A stretch of DNA of 64,000 nucleotides from Advenella sp048381675 (GCF_048381675.1 NZ_JBLWIS010000004.1:1-64000), one strand, 5' to 3'. Positions 16,868 to 26,113 are shown, counted from the stretch's first letter. A program made the numbers and translations. Notes: generated by a model from the sequence alone, not told the origin.

Positions 16868-17784
16868 TACACTTTCTCCACAGCCGGTCTGCCCATCAGG
16901 CCACTAGGCTTGAATACCAACACCAGCACCAGCACACTGAAAGAAAACACGTCTTTATAGTCACTGCTGACAAATCCGGCAAAAATCGATTCCAGCACGC
17001 CTAGCAATAAACCGCCCAGCATGGCACCCGGCAATGAGCCGATTCCACCAAGAACCGCAGCGCTGAAGGCCTTGATGCCCAGTACGAAACCAATATAGAA
17101 ATCAAATGACCCGTAATTGAAAGTGACCAACTCACCAGCCACTGCCGCCATCATCGAACCGATCACAAAAACAGTGGAAATGATACGACCCGTATTGATA
17201 CCCAGGATGGTGGCCATTTTACGGTCCTGCTCCACCGCGCGGCATTGCCTGCCAAGACTGGTTTTCTGAATAACAAAGGTCAACAAGGACATAGCCGCAA
17301 TACTCACAGCCACAATGATCATGTCCATATAGCGGATACGGAAGAATTCATCTGCCGTACCGATGGTGAAACCACCCGGAATCAAGGAAGGAACCCCCTG
17401 TACGTTGGGACCCTGACTGATCTGTACATAATTCTGCAGCAGCAACGACACCCCGATTGCGGTAATCAGTGGCGCCAGTCGGTTAGTGGTTCTCAGGGGA
17501 CGATAGACGGTTCTTTCAATATACCAGCCATACAATCCGGTAATGGCCATCGTAATGACAAGCGTAATCAACAGGGACAACGCTACTGCATCAATCCCCA
17601 GAAAAGTCACAATCGCAAACACGATCGCGGTGATATACGCACTGACCATATAAATGTCGCCATGCGCGAAGTTGATCATGCCGATGATGCCATAAACCAT
17701 GGTATAGCCAATGGCAATCAAACCATAGATGGAACCCAGCGAAATGCCATTTACGATCTGCTGGCTTAAAATATGCCATTCCAT
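16867..17784 (-). CDS. livH: Branched-chain amino acid type ABC transporter permease LivH
   Basis: A 305-residue permease with the LivH hallmarks NGISLGSIYGLIAIGYTMVYG, INFAHGDIYM, CRAVEQDRKMATILGINTGR and GSLPGAMLGGLLLG. About eight membrane helices. Its ATG follows an AAGGTAGGTG ribosome site. A strong hairpin (17869-17899) separates it from the receptor gene. Confidence 0.93.
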   Translation of the reverse strand: MEWHILSQQIVNGISLGSIYGLIAIGYTMVYGIIGMINFAHGDIYMVSAYITAIVFAIVTFLGIDAVALSLLITLVITMAITGLYGWYIERTVYRPLRTTNRLAPLITAIGVSLLLQNYVQISQGPNVQGVPSLIPGGFTIGTADEFFRIRYMDMIIVAVSIAAMSLLTFVIQKTSLGRQCRAVEQDRKMATILGINTGRIISTVFVIGSMMAAVAGELVTFNYGSFDFYIGFVLGIKAFSAAVLGGIGSLPGAMLGGLLLGVLESIFAGFVSSDYKDVFSFSVLVLVLVFKPSGLMGRPAVEKV

Positions 17785-17868
17785 TTAACACCTACCTTGT
17801 CGATAAAGACAAAAAGACCCTCATGCTTTTCTAAAAGCATACTTTCCATCCATTTTTTTATTCAGGCA

Positions 17869-17899
17869 CCGCGTTACCAATGGCTAGCAGGTAACGCGG
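17869..17899 (-). other. Perfect 10-bp intercistronic hairpin between livK-like gene and livH
   Basis: CCGCGTTACC (17869-17878) pairs with GGTAACGCGG (17890-17899) around an 11-base loop. No T-run follows on the minus strand, so it is probably not a terminator. It could stabilise the 3' end of the receptor message and raise receptor over channel expression. Confidence 0.6.
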
Positions 17900-17914
17900 C
17901 AAGGTTAAAGCACT

Positions 17915-19039
17915 TTATTTAAGCGGGACGTACTGTCCGTCTTTGTTCCAGACATAAATAATGAAGTCGTTGGTTTTCGGATCTCCCTTCTGATCCCAGC
18001 CCTTGCGTCCCAGAACGGTATCAATTTCATTGTTCTTGATCCAGTCAGCCAGCTTGGTGCCATCCTTGACGTCCTTGTTGGCTTCCATGGCCGCTGCAAT
18101 CGCCTCTACGGCCGCATAGGAGTACAGGGTAAAGCCCTCGGCATCACTGCCTTTTTCTTTCAGCTTAACCAGAACTTCCTGGGCTGCCGGTTCACCGCGA
18201 GGGTCCTTCAGGAAACTCATGTAAGTACCCTCGGCAAAAGGAGCGCCACCGGCAGCCGTCACGAAGGCAGGATCGGCAATACCGTCATCGGAAACGAATG
18301 GAATGGTCAGGCCCTGTTGACGCATTTGCTTGACCAGCAAGCCTGCTTCGGCATAAAGCCCGCCGAAGAAAACAGCCCCCACGTCAGAGGCCTTGATCTT
18401 GGTGACCAGCGCGTTGTAATCACGTTCGCCGCGGGTCACGCCATCTTCCAGCACCACTTCAACACCCAGTTTTTTCGCCGCATCACGGGTGGCATTGGCA
18501 AGGCCGACACCATACGTATCCTTGTCGTTGATTACCGCAATGCGCTTGGCTTTCAGGTTTTCATGAATGAATTTGGCATCCACCTCACCCTGCTGGTCAT
18601 CACGGCCACAAACGCGAATCAGGGTTGTCAGGTCTCGTTCAGTAACCCTGGGGTTGGTCGAGGCGGGCGTCACACTGAGGATATTGGCCTCGTCATAAAT
18701 TTCAGAGGCGGGTATCGTGCTGGATGAGCAAAAGTGCCCTACCACGGCATCCACTTTTTCCTGGTCAACAAAACGGTTGGCTACCGCTACTGCCTGTTTG
18801 GGTTCGCAGGCATCATCTCCTTGAATGATCTTGATTTTTTTACCATGAACGCCCCCCTTTGCGTTAATGGCCTCGGCGGCGGCTTCGGCCCCCACCAGCA
18901 GCTGCTTGCCAAAAGCGGCACTACCACCGGTAATCGGTGCACCCAGGCCAATTTTAATGAACTCTTCTGCCATCGCGGGGGCAGAAAAAGCGGTTGTGAG
19001 TGCTGCTGTAATAAAAAGCTTTTTAAATCCTTTATTCAT
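17915..19039 (-). CDS. Branched-chain amino acid type periplasmic binding protein (LivK/LivJ family)
   Basis: A 374-residue type I periplasmic binding protein with a signal peptide (FITAALTTAFSAPAMAEE), IKIGLGAPITGGSAAFGKQ, DDACEPKQAVAVANRFVDQ, GHFCSSSTIPASEIYDEA and GDPKTNDFIIYVW. The ATG at 19039 follows AGGAG; upstream in-frame codons lack the signal sequence. The pair of conserved Cys (in the ACEP and HFCS contexts) matches the LivJ disulfide. It sits between the DAO-type oxidase gene and livHMGF. Ligand unknown; lysine-related amino acids are plausible from context. Confidence 0.92.
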   Translation of the reverse strand: MNKGFKKLFITAALTTAFSAPAMAEEFIKIGLGAPITGGSAAFGKQLLVGAEAAAEAINAKGGVHGKKIKIIQGDDACEPKQAVAVANRFVDQEKVDAVVGHFCSSSTIPASEIYDEANILSVTPASTNPRVTERDLTTLIRVCGRDDQQGEVDAKFIHENLKAKRIAVINDKDTYGVGLANATRDAAKKLGVEVVLEDGVTRGERDYNALVTKIKASDVGAVFFGGLYAEAGLLVKQMRQQGLTIPFVSDDGIADPAFVTAAGGAPFAEGTYMSFLKDPRGEPAAQEVLVKLKEKGSDAEGFTLYSYAAVEAIAAAMEANKDVKDGTKLADWIKNNEIDTVLGRKGWDQKGDPKTNDFIIYVWNKDGQYVPLK

Positions 19040-19140
19040 GCTTTTCTCCTGATATTGACCAGCATGGTTCCTTGCATGACAAGAAACATTATTAAAAAAC
19101 AACGCTATACAACGGACTGACTACTTGATACGAAGGTTAA

Positions 19141-20319
19141 CTACCAAACGTTCTTCTCGATAATGGGCTGGCTGTTTAAAACCCGCTCCCAACCCAAACG
19201 CTTCAAATTCAAACTTCTGTACTCACCGAACTCGATCAGTTCGGCAAGTCCACGACCCACTGCAGGTGATTGTTGCATGCCGTGACCACTGAAACCATTA
19301 GCAAAAACCATATTGTTTATGTCAGGGTGATAACCCAGGATGACGTTCTGGTCAAAAGTGCAATAATCATAATGACCGGCCCAGCTATGCTCACAGCGCA
19401 AGGCCTCGAAGGCAGGTACCCGATGCGCCAGGATTGGCCAAAGGAGCTCGTCAAACAACTGGTATTGCACATCAAAGTCAAAACATTCAGGATCCTGGTC
19501 TGCCGGTGGCTGGATACCGCAAATAAATCCCTCGCCTTCAGGGTGAAAATAAGCCCCGCTTGGATCAATCAACATAGGACAATCAGTGATTGTCTCAGGG
19601 CAGGTCACATAAAAAACACTGCGCTTGCGGGATTCTATGGGCAATTCAATGCCAGCCTGGCTTGCAAGTTTCATGGCACCGGTACCCGCAGCATTCACAA
19701 AAGTACCGCAAGCAATCTTCTCGCCATTATTCAGGGTTACGGCGCTGATGCGGGCGCCTTCCCGATGTACCTGCACGACTTCATTTTCAGTGTAAATAAC
19801 CCCTTGCGACATGGCCTTGCGACGAAAAGCCCGCATCATGCCATAGGCATCCAGCCAGCCCTCTCCTTTAAGACCCAATGAGCCACCAGCCAGGTCAGAC
19901 ACATTCAGCCAGGGGTATTTGGCCTGCAACTCCTGGTCTGACAGCAAGGCGATTTGTGCCCCCAAAGAGCATTGCAATAGGTTGTTTTCTTTTAAGGTTG
20001 CGTAGCCCTCAGGGGTAGACAGAAACAGGTAGCCCGCTTCATGAAAATTCACGTCAGGCCGATCACCGTTCACCTCCAGGGTTTGGCCAATTCCATACAG
20101 AAATTGGCTGCCAAACTGAGACATCTGGATATTCTCAATCGTGGAAAACTGATGCCTTATGGATGCCGCTGACAAGGCAGTTGCACACTTCTGGTAAGAC
20201 GCATCTTTTTCAATGACCAGAATGGAACCTTTAAACGACCCGGAGGCGCTTAAGAAATAAGCCAGGGCGCTTCCTGTTGCCGCACCACCAGCGATCACCA
20301 CATCAAAACAATTATTCAT
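19141..20319 (-). CDS. FAD-dependent amino acid oxidase/dehydrogenase, DAO family (candidate pipecolate oxidase)
   Basis: A 392-residue DAO-fold flavoprotein. The N-terminus has the dinucleotide motif FDVVIAGGAATGSALAYFL and then SAASIRHQFSTIENIQMSQFG; the C-terminal part has GHYDYCTFDQNVILGYHPD and FANGFSGHGMQQSPAVGR. Relatives oxidise secondary or D-amino acids (sarcosine, pipecolate, proline). The ORF can be extended to a TTG at 20382, but the ATG at 20319 gives the normal FAD-motif-first layout and leaves the palindrome at 20357 as upstream DNA. First gene of the minus operon and divergent from an ALDH7 gene, the same pair (amaA/amaB logic) used for pipecolate in Pseudomonas. Substrate is inferred from context only. 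Confidence 0.8.
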   Translation of the reverse strand: MNNCFDVVIAGGAATGSALAYFLSASGSFKGSILVIEKDASYQKCATALSAASIRHQFSTIENIQMSQFGSQFLYGIGQTLEVNGDRPDVNFHEAGYLFLSTPEGYATLKENNLLQCSLGAQIALLSDQELQAKYPWLNVSDLAGGSLGLKGEGWLDAYGMMRAFRRKAMSQGVIYTENEVVQVHREGARISAVTLNNGEKIACGTFVNAAGTGAMKLASQAGIELPIESRKRSVFYVTCPETITDCPMLIDPSGAYFHPEGEGFICGIQPPADQDPECFDFDVQYQLFDELLWPILAHRVPAFEALRCEHSWAGHYDYCTFDQNVILGYHPDINNMVFANGFSGHGMQQSPAVGRGLAELIEFGEYRSLNLKRLGWERVLNSQPIIEKNVW

Positions 20320-20356
20320 GCAACGTCTCATTACAAGTGACAGAACAGACCATAAA

Positions 20357-20368
20357 TTCTCATAAGAA
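20357..20368. promoter_or_regulatory. Candidate operator palindrome, copy 1
   Basis: TTCTCATAAGAA (TTCT-N4-AGAA) lies 37 bases before the DAO-type ATG and is followed 3 bases later by TTTGAC. An identical copy is at 20668. Confidence 0.5.
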
Positions 20369-20667
20369 AAATTTGACGTCAATCATTATTTACACCTAAT
20401 TCTTTAAAATCAAAATGAAAAAATAATTTTTTCATTTAATATCAATAATTTATTTATATTTTTATATGTTAATTATTTTTTTAACAGACAAAAAAAGAGG
20501 TGATAATGTCGATTTTTTTTATTTCCTATCAGGAAAATAAAAATAAAAAATTGAAAATCAAAAAACCAGAGGCCTCAAAATAAACCTATAATTCATTGAT
20601 ATTAAACAAAATATTTCGCATATTAACAATAGAACTTTAAGGGAAAACCCTCCTGTATTATTTTATT

Positions 20668-20679
20668 TTCTCATAAGAA
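20668..20679. promoter_or_regulatory. Candidate operator palindrome, copy 2
   Basis: The same TTCTCATAAGAA, followed 4 bases later by TTTGAC, which overlaps a candidate -35 element of the ALDH7 gene. Placement at both promoters of the divergent pair suggests one regulator controls both. Confidence 0.5.
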
Positions 20680-20820
20680 ATTTTTTGACTTTACGAAAAG
20701 CAATTGTTAATCTATTTGTACTGACCGGCCTTGCCTGTCTTGCCATTTTCTCGCATCCCTGCCCGGCAGGGTCATTTAAAACGCTGTTCTTACCCTGATG
20801 ATTCAAAAAGGAAACCAGCC

Positions 20821-22326
20821 ATGAGTTCAGTTCAGGAACTACTCGTCTCTTTAGGCGTCAACCCTGCCTCCTTTCAGGCAGGTAGCCTGAAAGTTTATTC
20901 TCCCATTGATGGCGCCTCTATCGCCGATGTCGTTGAACAGTCTTCCGCAGAAGTCAATGCCGCTATTGATCGGGCCCATGAGGCTTACACGCAGTGGCGC
21001 CAAGTCCCGGCCCCAAGACGCGGGGAACTGATTCGTCTGCTTGGCGAAGAATTACGTGCCAACAAAGAAGCGCTGGGACGGCTGGTTTCCATTGAAGCAG
21101 GCAAAATCATTGCCGAGGGCCAGGGTGAAGTCCAGGAAATGATTGATATCTGTGACTTTGCAGTGGGCCTGTCCCGCCAGCTGTACGGCCTGACCATTGC
21201 CTCGGAACGCCCGGGACACCGCATGATGGAAACCTGGCATCCACTGGGTGTTGTTGGCGTGATTACCGCCTTCAACTTCCCGGTTGCCGTCTGGTCATGG
21301 AATACCGCCCTGGCCTTGGTCTGCGGTAATGCCGTGATCTGGAAACCATCAGAAAAAACACCGCTTACCGCCCTGGCTACCCAAGCCCTGCTGGAACGCG
21401 CCCTGAAAAAGTTTGGCGATGCACCAGAACACTTGTCGCAACTGCTCATTGGCCAGCGGGAAACCGGTGAAATCCTGGTTAACAGTCCCAAGGTTGCCCT
21501 GGTTTCCGCCACCGGCTCTACCCGCATGGGCCGCGAAGTAGGTCCTAAAGTGGCCGCACGCTTTGGTCGCTGCATTCTTGAGCTGGGTGGCAACAATGCC
21601 ATTATCGTTAGCGAAACCGCAGACCTGGACATGGCCGTGCATGGCATCGTCTTTGGCGCAGTAGGTACCGCAGGACAACGCTGCACCAGCACCCGTCGCC
21701 TGATCGTTCACGCCAGCATTGTCAATACACTTGCAGAACGCCTGAAAAAAGCCTATCGCACCTTGCCCATTGGCAATCCGCTTGAGGCCGGTACCCTGGT
21801 AGGTCCCCTGATTGACAAGGCTGCTTTTGATGCGATGCAAAGCGCACTGGAAAAAGCGGTTGAACAAAAAGGACTTGTCACCGGTGGCAAGCGCGTCTTG
21901 CAGGACAAGCTCCCGAATGCCTACTATGTAGAGCCTGCCCTGGTCGAAATGCCGGCACAAACCGATGTGGTACGCCATGAAACTTTTGCGCCCATCCTTT
22001 ACATCATGACCTACAACAACTTTGAAGAGGCCTTGGCCCTGCAAAACGAAGTCCCCCAAGGCCTGTCTTCCGCCATTTTCACCACCAACCTGCTGGAAGC
22101 CGAATATTTCATGTCTGCGGCAGGATCCGACTGCGGCATTGCCAATGTGAATATTGGTACATCAGGCGCAGAAATTGGCGGTGCCTTTGGCGGTGAAAAA
22201 GAAACCGGTGGTGGCCGCGAATCCGGCTCGGACGCCTGGAAAGGCTATATGCGCAGGGCTACCAATACCATCAACTACTCACGTGAATTGCCACTGGCAC
22301 AGGGCGTGAAATTTGGTGACGATTAA
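20821..22326 (+). CDS. amaB: Aldehyde dehydrogenase of the ALDH7 type (candidate 2-aminoadipate semialdehyde dehydrogenase)
   Basis: A 501-residue NAD(P)-dependent aldehyde dehydrogenase. Catalytic Glu254 is in LELGGNNAI and Cys288 in AGQRCTSTRR; ITAFNFPVAVWSWN and KPSEKTPLTA form the cofactor and tunnel region. The pattern (LELGGNN, AFGGEKETGGGRESGSDAWK) is typical of ALDH7/antiquitin enzymes that oxidise 2-aminoadipate 6-semialdehyde to 2-aminoadipate. The ATG at 20821 follows AAGGAAA; a frame-open upstream ATG at 20731 lacks a site. It is followed by an aminoadipate-type aminotransferase, as expected for lysine or pipecolate breakdown. Confidence 0.85.
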   Translation: MSSVQELLVSLGVNPASFQAGSLKVYSPIDGASIADVVEQSSAEVNAAIDRAHEAYTQWRQVPAPRRGELIRLLGEELRANKEALGRLVSIEAGKIIAEGQGEVQEMIDICDFAVGLSRQLYGLTIASERPGHRMMETWHPLGVVGVITAFNFPVAVWSWNTALALVCGNAVIWKPSEKTPLTALATQALLERALKKFGDAPEHLSQLLIGQRETGEILVNSPKVALVSATGSTRMGREVGPKVAARFGRCILELGGNNAIIVSETADLDMAVHGIVFGAVGTAGQRCTSTRRLIVHASIVNTLAERLKKAYRTLPIGNPLEAGTLVGPLIDKAAFDAMQSALEKAVEQKGLVTGGKRVLQDKLPNAYYVEPALVEMPAQTDVVRHETFAPILYIMTYNNFEEALALQNEVPQGLSSAIFTTNLLEAEYFMSAAGSDCGIANVNIGTSGAEIGGAFGGEKETGGGRESGSDAWKGYMRRATNTINYSRELPLAQGVKFGDD

Positions 22327-22393
22327 CGCCACGCTGAACATTTTCCCTCTGACGATGGGCAAGTCCCCGTTCAATTGATGAAAAGGTCTGATT

Positions 22394-23584
22394 ATGTCTA
22401 ACGCTTTTACTTTTGCAGCACCATTCAAGGAAATCAAGGGTTCTCCCATCAGGGAATTGTTCAAATACCTGTCCACGCCCGGCATGATTTCATTCGCCGG
22501 TGGCTACCCGGCCCCTGAACTGTTTGATATTGAAGGGTTGCAAGCCTCGATTGCCGCCCAATCGGCTACCCTGCAGGAAACCATGTCTTACGGCTCTACC
22601 GAAGGACTGCCAGCCCTGCGCGAAATATTGGCCACCCTTTCCACACAGCGGGGCATCCAGGCCACCAAAGATGACATCCTGGTCACCAGCGGCTCGCAAC
22701 AAGCCTATGAACTGCTGGTACGGGCCCTGATCGCACCAGGCGATACCGCATTGGTAGAACGCCCCGCCTACCCTGCCGCCATTCAGGGCCTGCGTCTGGC
22801 CGGCGCCAACATTGTGACTGTCGGGGTAGAAGAAGACGGGACCAATCTTGATGAACTGGCCCAGGCCCTGCAGCAGCACCGGCCCAAATTTTTTTACTGC
22901 GTACCCACTTTTGCCAATCCAAGCGGCATTACCCTGTCACTGGAAAAACGCAAGAAACTGCTGGCACTGCTGGCCACCACCAACTGCCTGCTAATTGAAG
23001 ACGATCCTTATGGCCAGCTTCGATTTAGTGGGCAGGCCTTACCCACCCTGGCCGAACTGGCCCGTTCAACCCCGGCACAAGACCAGGTCATTTACCTGTC
23101 CAGCCTGTCCAAAACCGTAGCCCCTGGCTTACGCATTGGCTGGATGATCACCCACCCCGAGATTTTGCGCCGCTGCGTGCTGGCCAAGCAGGTTGATGAC
23201 ATGTGTTCGGCACCGTTCATGCAGGCGGTCGCCGCCCATTACCTGAACTCGGGACGCTATGCCCGGCACTTGCCTTATATTATCGGCACCTACCGGCAGC
23301 GCGCGCAATGCATGCTAGATGCCTTTTCGACCGACTTTAACGGCCAACTGAAACTGGTCCGCCCCGAAGGCGGGATGTTCATCTGGGGTTACCTGCCCGC
23401 TGACATCAATGCTACCAGGCTCCTGCCACTGGCCATTGATGAAAAGGTCATGTTTGTGCCCGGCAGCGGTTTTTATGCCGACAAACCCGATGAAAACGCA
23501 TTCCGCCTGTCGTTTGCAATGAGTAATGAAGCGCAAATCACCGAAGGCGTTACCCGGTTCAAAAAAGCGCTTGACCGTTATTGA
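22394..23584 (+). CDS. PLP-dependent class I aminotransferase (2-aminoadipate transaminase type)
   Basis: A 396-residue fold-type I aminotransferase with ISFAGGYPAPELFD, VTSGSQQAYELLVRAL, YCVPTFANPSGITL, the PLP Asp in IEDDPYGQL, the Schiff-base Lys240 in SSLSKTVAPGLRIGW and a substrate Arg in FRLSFA. This is the LysN/KAT-like group that includes 2-aminoadipate transaminase, which would convert the ALDH7 product to 2-oxoadipate. It lies 67 bases after the ALDH7 gene. The stop overlaps the converging rmuC gene by 7 bases. Confidence 0.85.
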   Translation: MSNAFTFAAPFKEIKGSPIRELFKYLSTPGMISFAGGYPAPELFDIEGLQASIAAQSATLQETMSYGSTEGLPALREILATLSTQRGIQATKDDILVTSGSQQAYELLVRALIAPGDTALVERPAYPAAIQGLRLAGANIVTVGVEEDGTNLDELAQALQQHRPKFFYCVPTFANPSGITLSLEKRKKLLALLATTNCLLIEDDPYGQLRFSGQALPTLAELARSTPAQDQVIYLSSLSKTVAPGLRIGWMITHPEILRRCVLAKQVDDMCSAPFMQAVAAHYLNSGRYARHLPYIIGTYRQRAQCMLDAFSTDFNGQLKLVRPEGGMFIWGYLPADINATRLLPLAIDEKVMFVPGSGFYADKPDENAFRLSFAMSNEAQITEGVTRFKKALDRY

Positions 23585-25092
23585 TGAGGGCTGCTTTTCA
23601 CCAGCGCCTCCAGACGGCTGGCATCAAAATCCGGATGGATAGGCTCGGGCTCCACCATTTTCCGGCTTGCTTTGGCTGACAATTCATTGAAGCGCTCAAC
23701 CTTGCCAATCAAGCCTTGCCGGCCGGCCAACGAGCCCACAACCGCGTTGTAATGCGTGCCAACCGTGTTCAGGGTTCCACCCAGCCGGGCAAGGTGCTCG
23801 GCCACCCGCACCACCTGATTATAAATGTCGGTGGCACGGTCACCAATTTGAGCGGCCTGCTCATTGCTGCGCGCCATCATCCACAAATAGGAAACCGTTC
23901 TTAAAATGGGCATCAGGGTGGTATGTGACACCAATACCACCCCTTTTTCATAGCCGTACTGGAACAAGTTGGACGGATGCCGCAGTGCTTCTATGTAAGC
24001 GGCCTCGACAGGCATGAACATCAGCACAAAGCCCGGACTGTGCATACCTTGCAAATTGCTGTAATTCTTGTCAGACAACTGGTCTATGTGATTCCTGACG
24101 GCCTTGGCATGGGCATCCAGGGCCACCTGCACTGCACCTTCTTGGACTGCATTAACCGCCTGCTGATAGTCATTCAGGGAAACCTTGCTATCAATAATCA
24201 TGTGCTTGCCATCGGGCAGGTAAAGCACGAAATCGGGTAGCTGGCTTTGGCCTGCCTCATTACGAAAATGGGCCTGGGCCTGAAAATGCTCTCCCTTGAC
24301 CAGGCCCGCCATTTCAAGCGCCCGTTCAAGCTGCATTTCCCCCCAGTTGCCCAAGGTTTTTTTATCCCCTTTCAGAGCACGGGCCAGGGCATCGGCATCC
24401 TGGGTCATTTTCATGCCAACATCAAACATCTGCCTTATTTGCGATTGCAGCAGCGATTGTCCCTGCACCGACTGATCATGCACCTCGTTGATCCTGCTCT
24501 GAAAGCGATCAATCTGCTCGCGAAATGGCTTAAGCAAGCTTTCCATCGAAAGCTGGCTATTGCGGGAAAACGCCTGTTCTTTTTCATTAAAAATGCGTTC
24601 AGCCAGGTTCTGGAACTCGATCGCTAATTGTGCCTTGGACTGGGCAAAATCCTGGCGCAATTCATCCAGGCTTTGCTGCTTGTACTGCAATGCCGACTGC
24701 TGGGTCGCCTGTTTTTTTTCCAGCTCGGCCAACGTTGCCTGCAAAGCCTGCAATTGTGATTCACGCGCCTGCAACTGCCCGCGAAAATCCCCCGCCCATT
24801 GCTGAAGATGATTTTTTTCCGCCAAGGCCGCAGCCAACTCATTGCCCAAGGCATCTTTGCGGGCATCCAGGATACGGTAATCATCCTGCAATTCATCGTA
24901 CTGCTGTGCCTGCAATTCCAGCGAAGCCGTGCGGTCAGCCAGTGCCTGCTCAAGCACCGCAATACGGGCCCGGCTGCCAGCCTGCCGGGAATACAGGAAA
25001 AGGGCACAGAGTAAAATGCCAAAAACACCGCCAGCCAGCGCAGCAAGCCATATCTGGGGAGAAGAAAGCAGCATCTGAAGAAATTCGTTCAT
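23578..25092 (-). CDS. rmuC: DNA recombination protein RmuC homologue
   Basis: A 504-residue protein: an N-terminal membrane anchor (residues 11-33, LAALAGGVFGILLCALFLY), a long coiled coil (about 35-180, Gln/Ala/Leu rich), then the RmuC nuclease-like domain with GNWGEMQLERALEMAGL, LPDFVLYLPDGKHMIIDSKV (Asp/Glu-x-Lys signature), SPGFVLMFMPVEAAYIEAL and TLMPILRTVSYLW. RmuC limits inversions at short repeats in E. coli. Monocistronic by layout, converging on the aminotransferase gene. Confidence 0.95.
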   Translation of the reverse strand: MNEFLQMLLSSPQIWLAALAGGVFGILLCALFLYSRQAGSRARIAVLEQALADRTASLELQAQQYDELQDDYRILDARKDALGNELAAALAEKNHLQQWAGDFRGQLQARESQLQALQATLAELEKKQATQQSALQYKQQSLDELRQDFAQSKAQLAIEFQNLAERIFNEKEQAFSRNSQLSMESLLKPFREQIDRFQSRINEVHDQSVQGQSLLQSQIRQMFDVGMKMTQDADALARALKGDKKTLGNWGEMQLERALEMAGLVKGEHFQAQAHFRNEAGQSQLPDFVLYLPDGKHMIIDSKVSLNDYQQAVNAVQEGAVQVALDAHAKAVRNHIDQLSDKNYSNLQGMHSPGFVLMFMPVEAAYIEALRHPSNLFQYGYEKGVVLVSHTTLMPILRTVSYLWMMARSNEQAAQIGDRATDIYNQVVRVAEHLARLGGTLNTVGTHYNAVVGSLAGRQGLIGKVERFNELSAKASRKMVEPEPIHPDFDASRLEALVKSSPHQ

Positions 25093-25249
25093 GCTTTAAG
25101 ATTATGTCGGGAAAACACAATCTTATACCAAATGCAGCTCCCATCCATTCAGAACACCAGGCTACTACCAACATCCCTGCGCCTTCGGCAAAACAAACAG
25201 GCAAGTAGCACAAGGTAAAAGTGGGGAAATCCAGTTCAACCGGGTACTA

Positions 25250-25290
25250 CAAAAGAAAATGGCCGGCATATTCGCAAACATGCCGGCCAT
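25250..25290 (-). terminator. Terminator of metNIQ
   Basis: An 11-bp perfect stem ATGGCCGGCAT / ATGCCGGCCAT (25259-25269 and 25280-25290), 10-base loop. On the minus strand it is followed by TTTCTTTT and lies 18 bases after the metQ stop. Confidence 0.85.
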
Positions 25291-25307
25291 CACATCAAGA
25301 AGATAAA

Positions 25308-26099
25308 TTAAAACGCAGGAACAATCGCGCCTTTATATTTTTCTGCAATGAATGCTTTCACATCATCGCTTTGCAATGCTTTCATCAACTTGGTAATTTC
25401 AGCTGATTTTTCCTTTTCAGGAATTGTAGACACCAGGTTGGCATATGGTGACTGCTGATCTTCAATAAACAGGGCATCCTGTGTCGGATTCAGGCCGGCT
25501 TCCAGTGCATAGTTGGTATTGATCAATGCAATATCCACGTCTTCCAGCACGCGAGGCAAAGTAGCCGCTTCCAGTTCCTTGAACTTCAGGTTTTTGGGGT
25601 TCTCGACAATATCACGTGAAGTAGCCAGCAAATTGCTGGGGTCTTTCAGTTTGATCAGGTCCTGTTGCTGCAACAAGAGCAAGGCACGTGCACCGTTAGA
25701 GGGATCGTTGGGAATGGCAACCAAGGCTCCATCTTTAAGCTCGCCGGTAGCCTTGATTTTTTTGGAGTAGGCACCAAAAGGTTCTACGTGTACCAGGCCA
25801 ACCGATACCAGATTGGTTCCCTTCTCTTTATTGAAAGTATCCAGATAAGGTTTGTGCTGGAAAAAGTTGGCGTCCAGCTGTTTGTCGGCAACCTGCTGGT
25901 TGGGCTGCACATAATCGGTAAATACCTTGATTTCAAGATCAATGCCTTCCTTGGCCAATACGGGCTTGATGTGCTCAAGAATCTCGGCATGCGGAACCGG
26001 GGTTGCCGCAATGCTTAATTTTTCATTGGCAGCTGCACTGTTAAGCCCCACCACACTTGATGCCAATACCAGACCTGCCAGGATTTTTTTAATCTGCAT
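25308..26099 (-). CDS. metQ: Methionine ABC transporter substrate-binding protein MetQ
   Basis: A 263-residue NlpA/MetQ-type receptor: KLSIAATPVPHAEILEHIKP, DANFFQHKPYLD, VEPFGAYSKKIK, IALINTNYALEAGLNP. The signal region (LAGLVLASSVVGLNSAAA) has no Cys, so unlike E. coli MetQ this protein is probably secreted free into the periplasm rather than lipidated. The ATG at 26099 follows GGAG. Last gene of metN-metI-metQ, 14 bases after metI. Confidence 0.93.
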   Translation of the reverse strand: MQIKKILAGLVLASSVVGLNSAAANEKLSIAATPVPHAEILEHIKPVLAKEGIDLEIKVFTDYVQPNQQVADKQLDANFFQHKPYLDTFNKEKGTNLVSVGLVHVEPFGAYSKKIKATGELKDGALVAIPNDPSNGARALLLLQQQDLIKLKDPSNLLATSRDIVENPKNLKFKELEAATLPRVLEDVDIALINTNYALEAGLNPTQDALFIEDQQSPYANLVSTIPEKEKSAEITKLMKALQSDDVKAFIAEKYKGAIVPAF

Positions 26100-26113
26100 A
26101 AGATGCTCCAATA

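Larger units (their letters stand above)
20320..20820. promoter_or_regulatory. AT-rich divergent control region between DAO-type and ALDH7 genes
   Basis: About 500 bases with no gene, very AT-rich between 20400 and 20690. It holds two copies of a 12-base palindrome and a possible plus-strand promoter (TTGACT 20685-20690, 17-base spacer, weak TAATCT). It must drive both the DAO-liv-OCD operon and the ALDH-aminotransferase pair. Confidence 0.7.
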
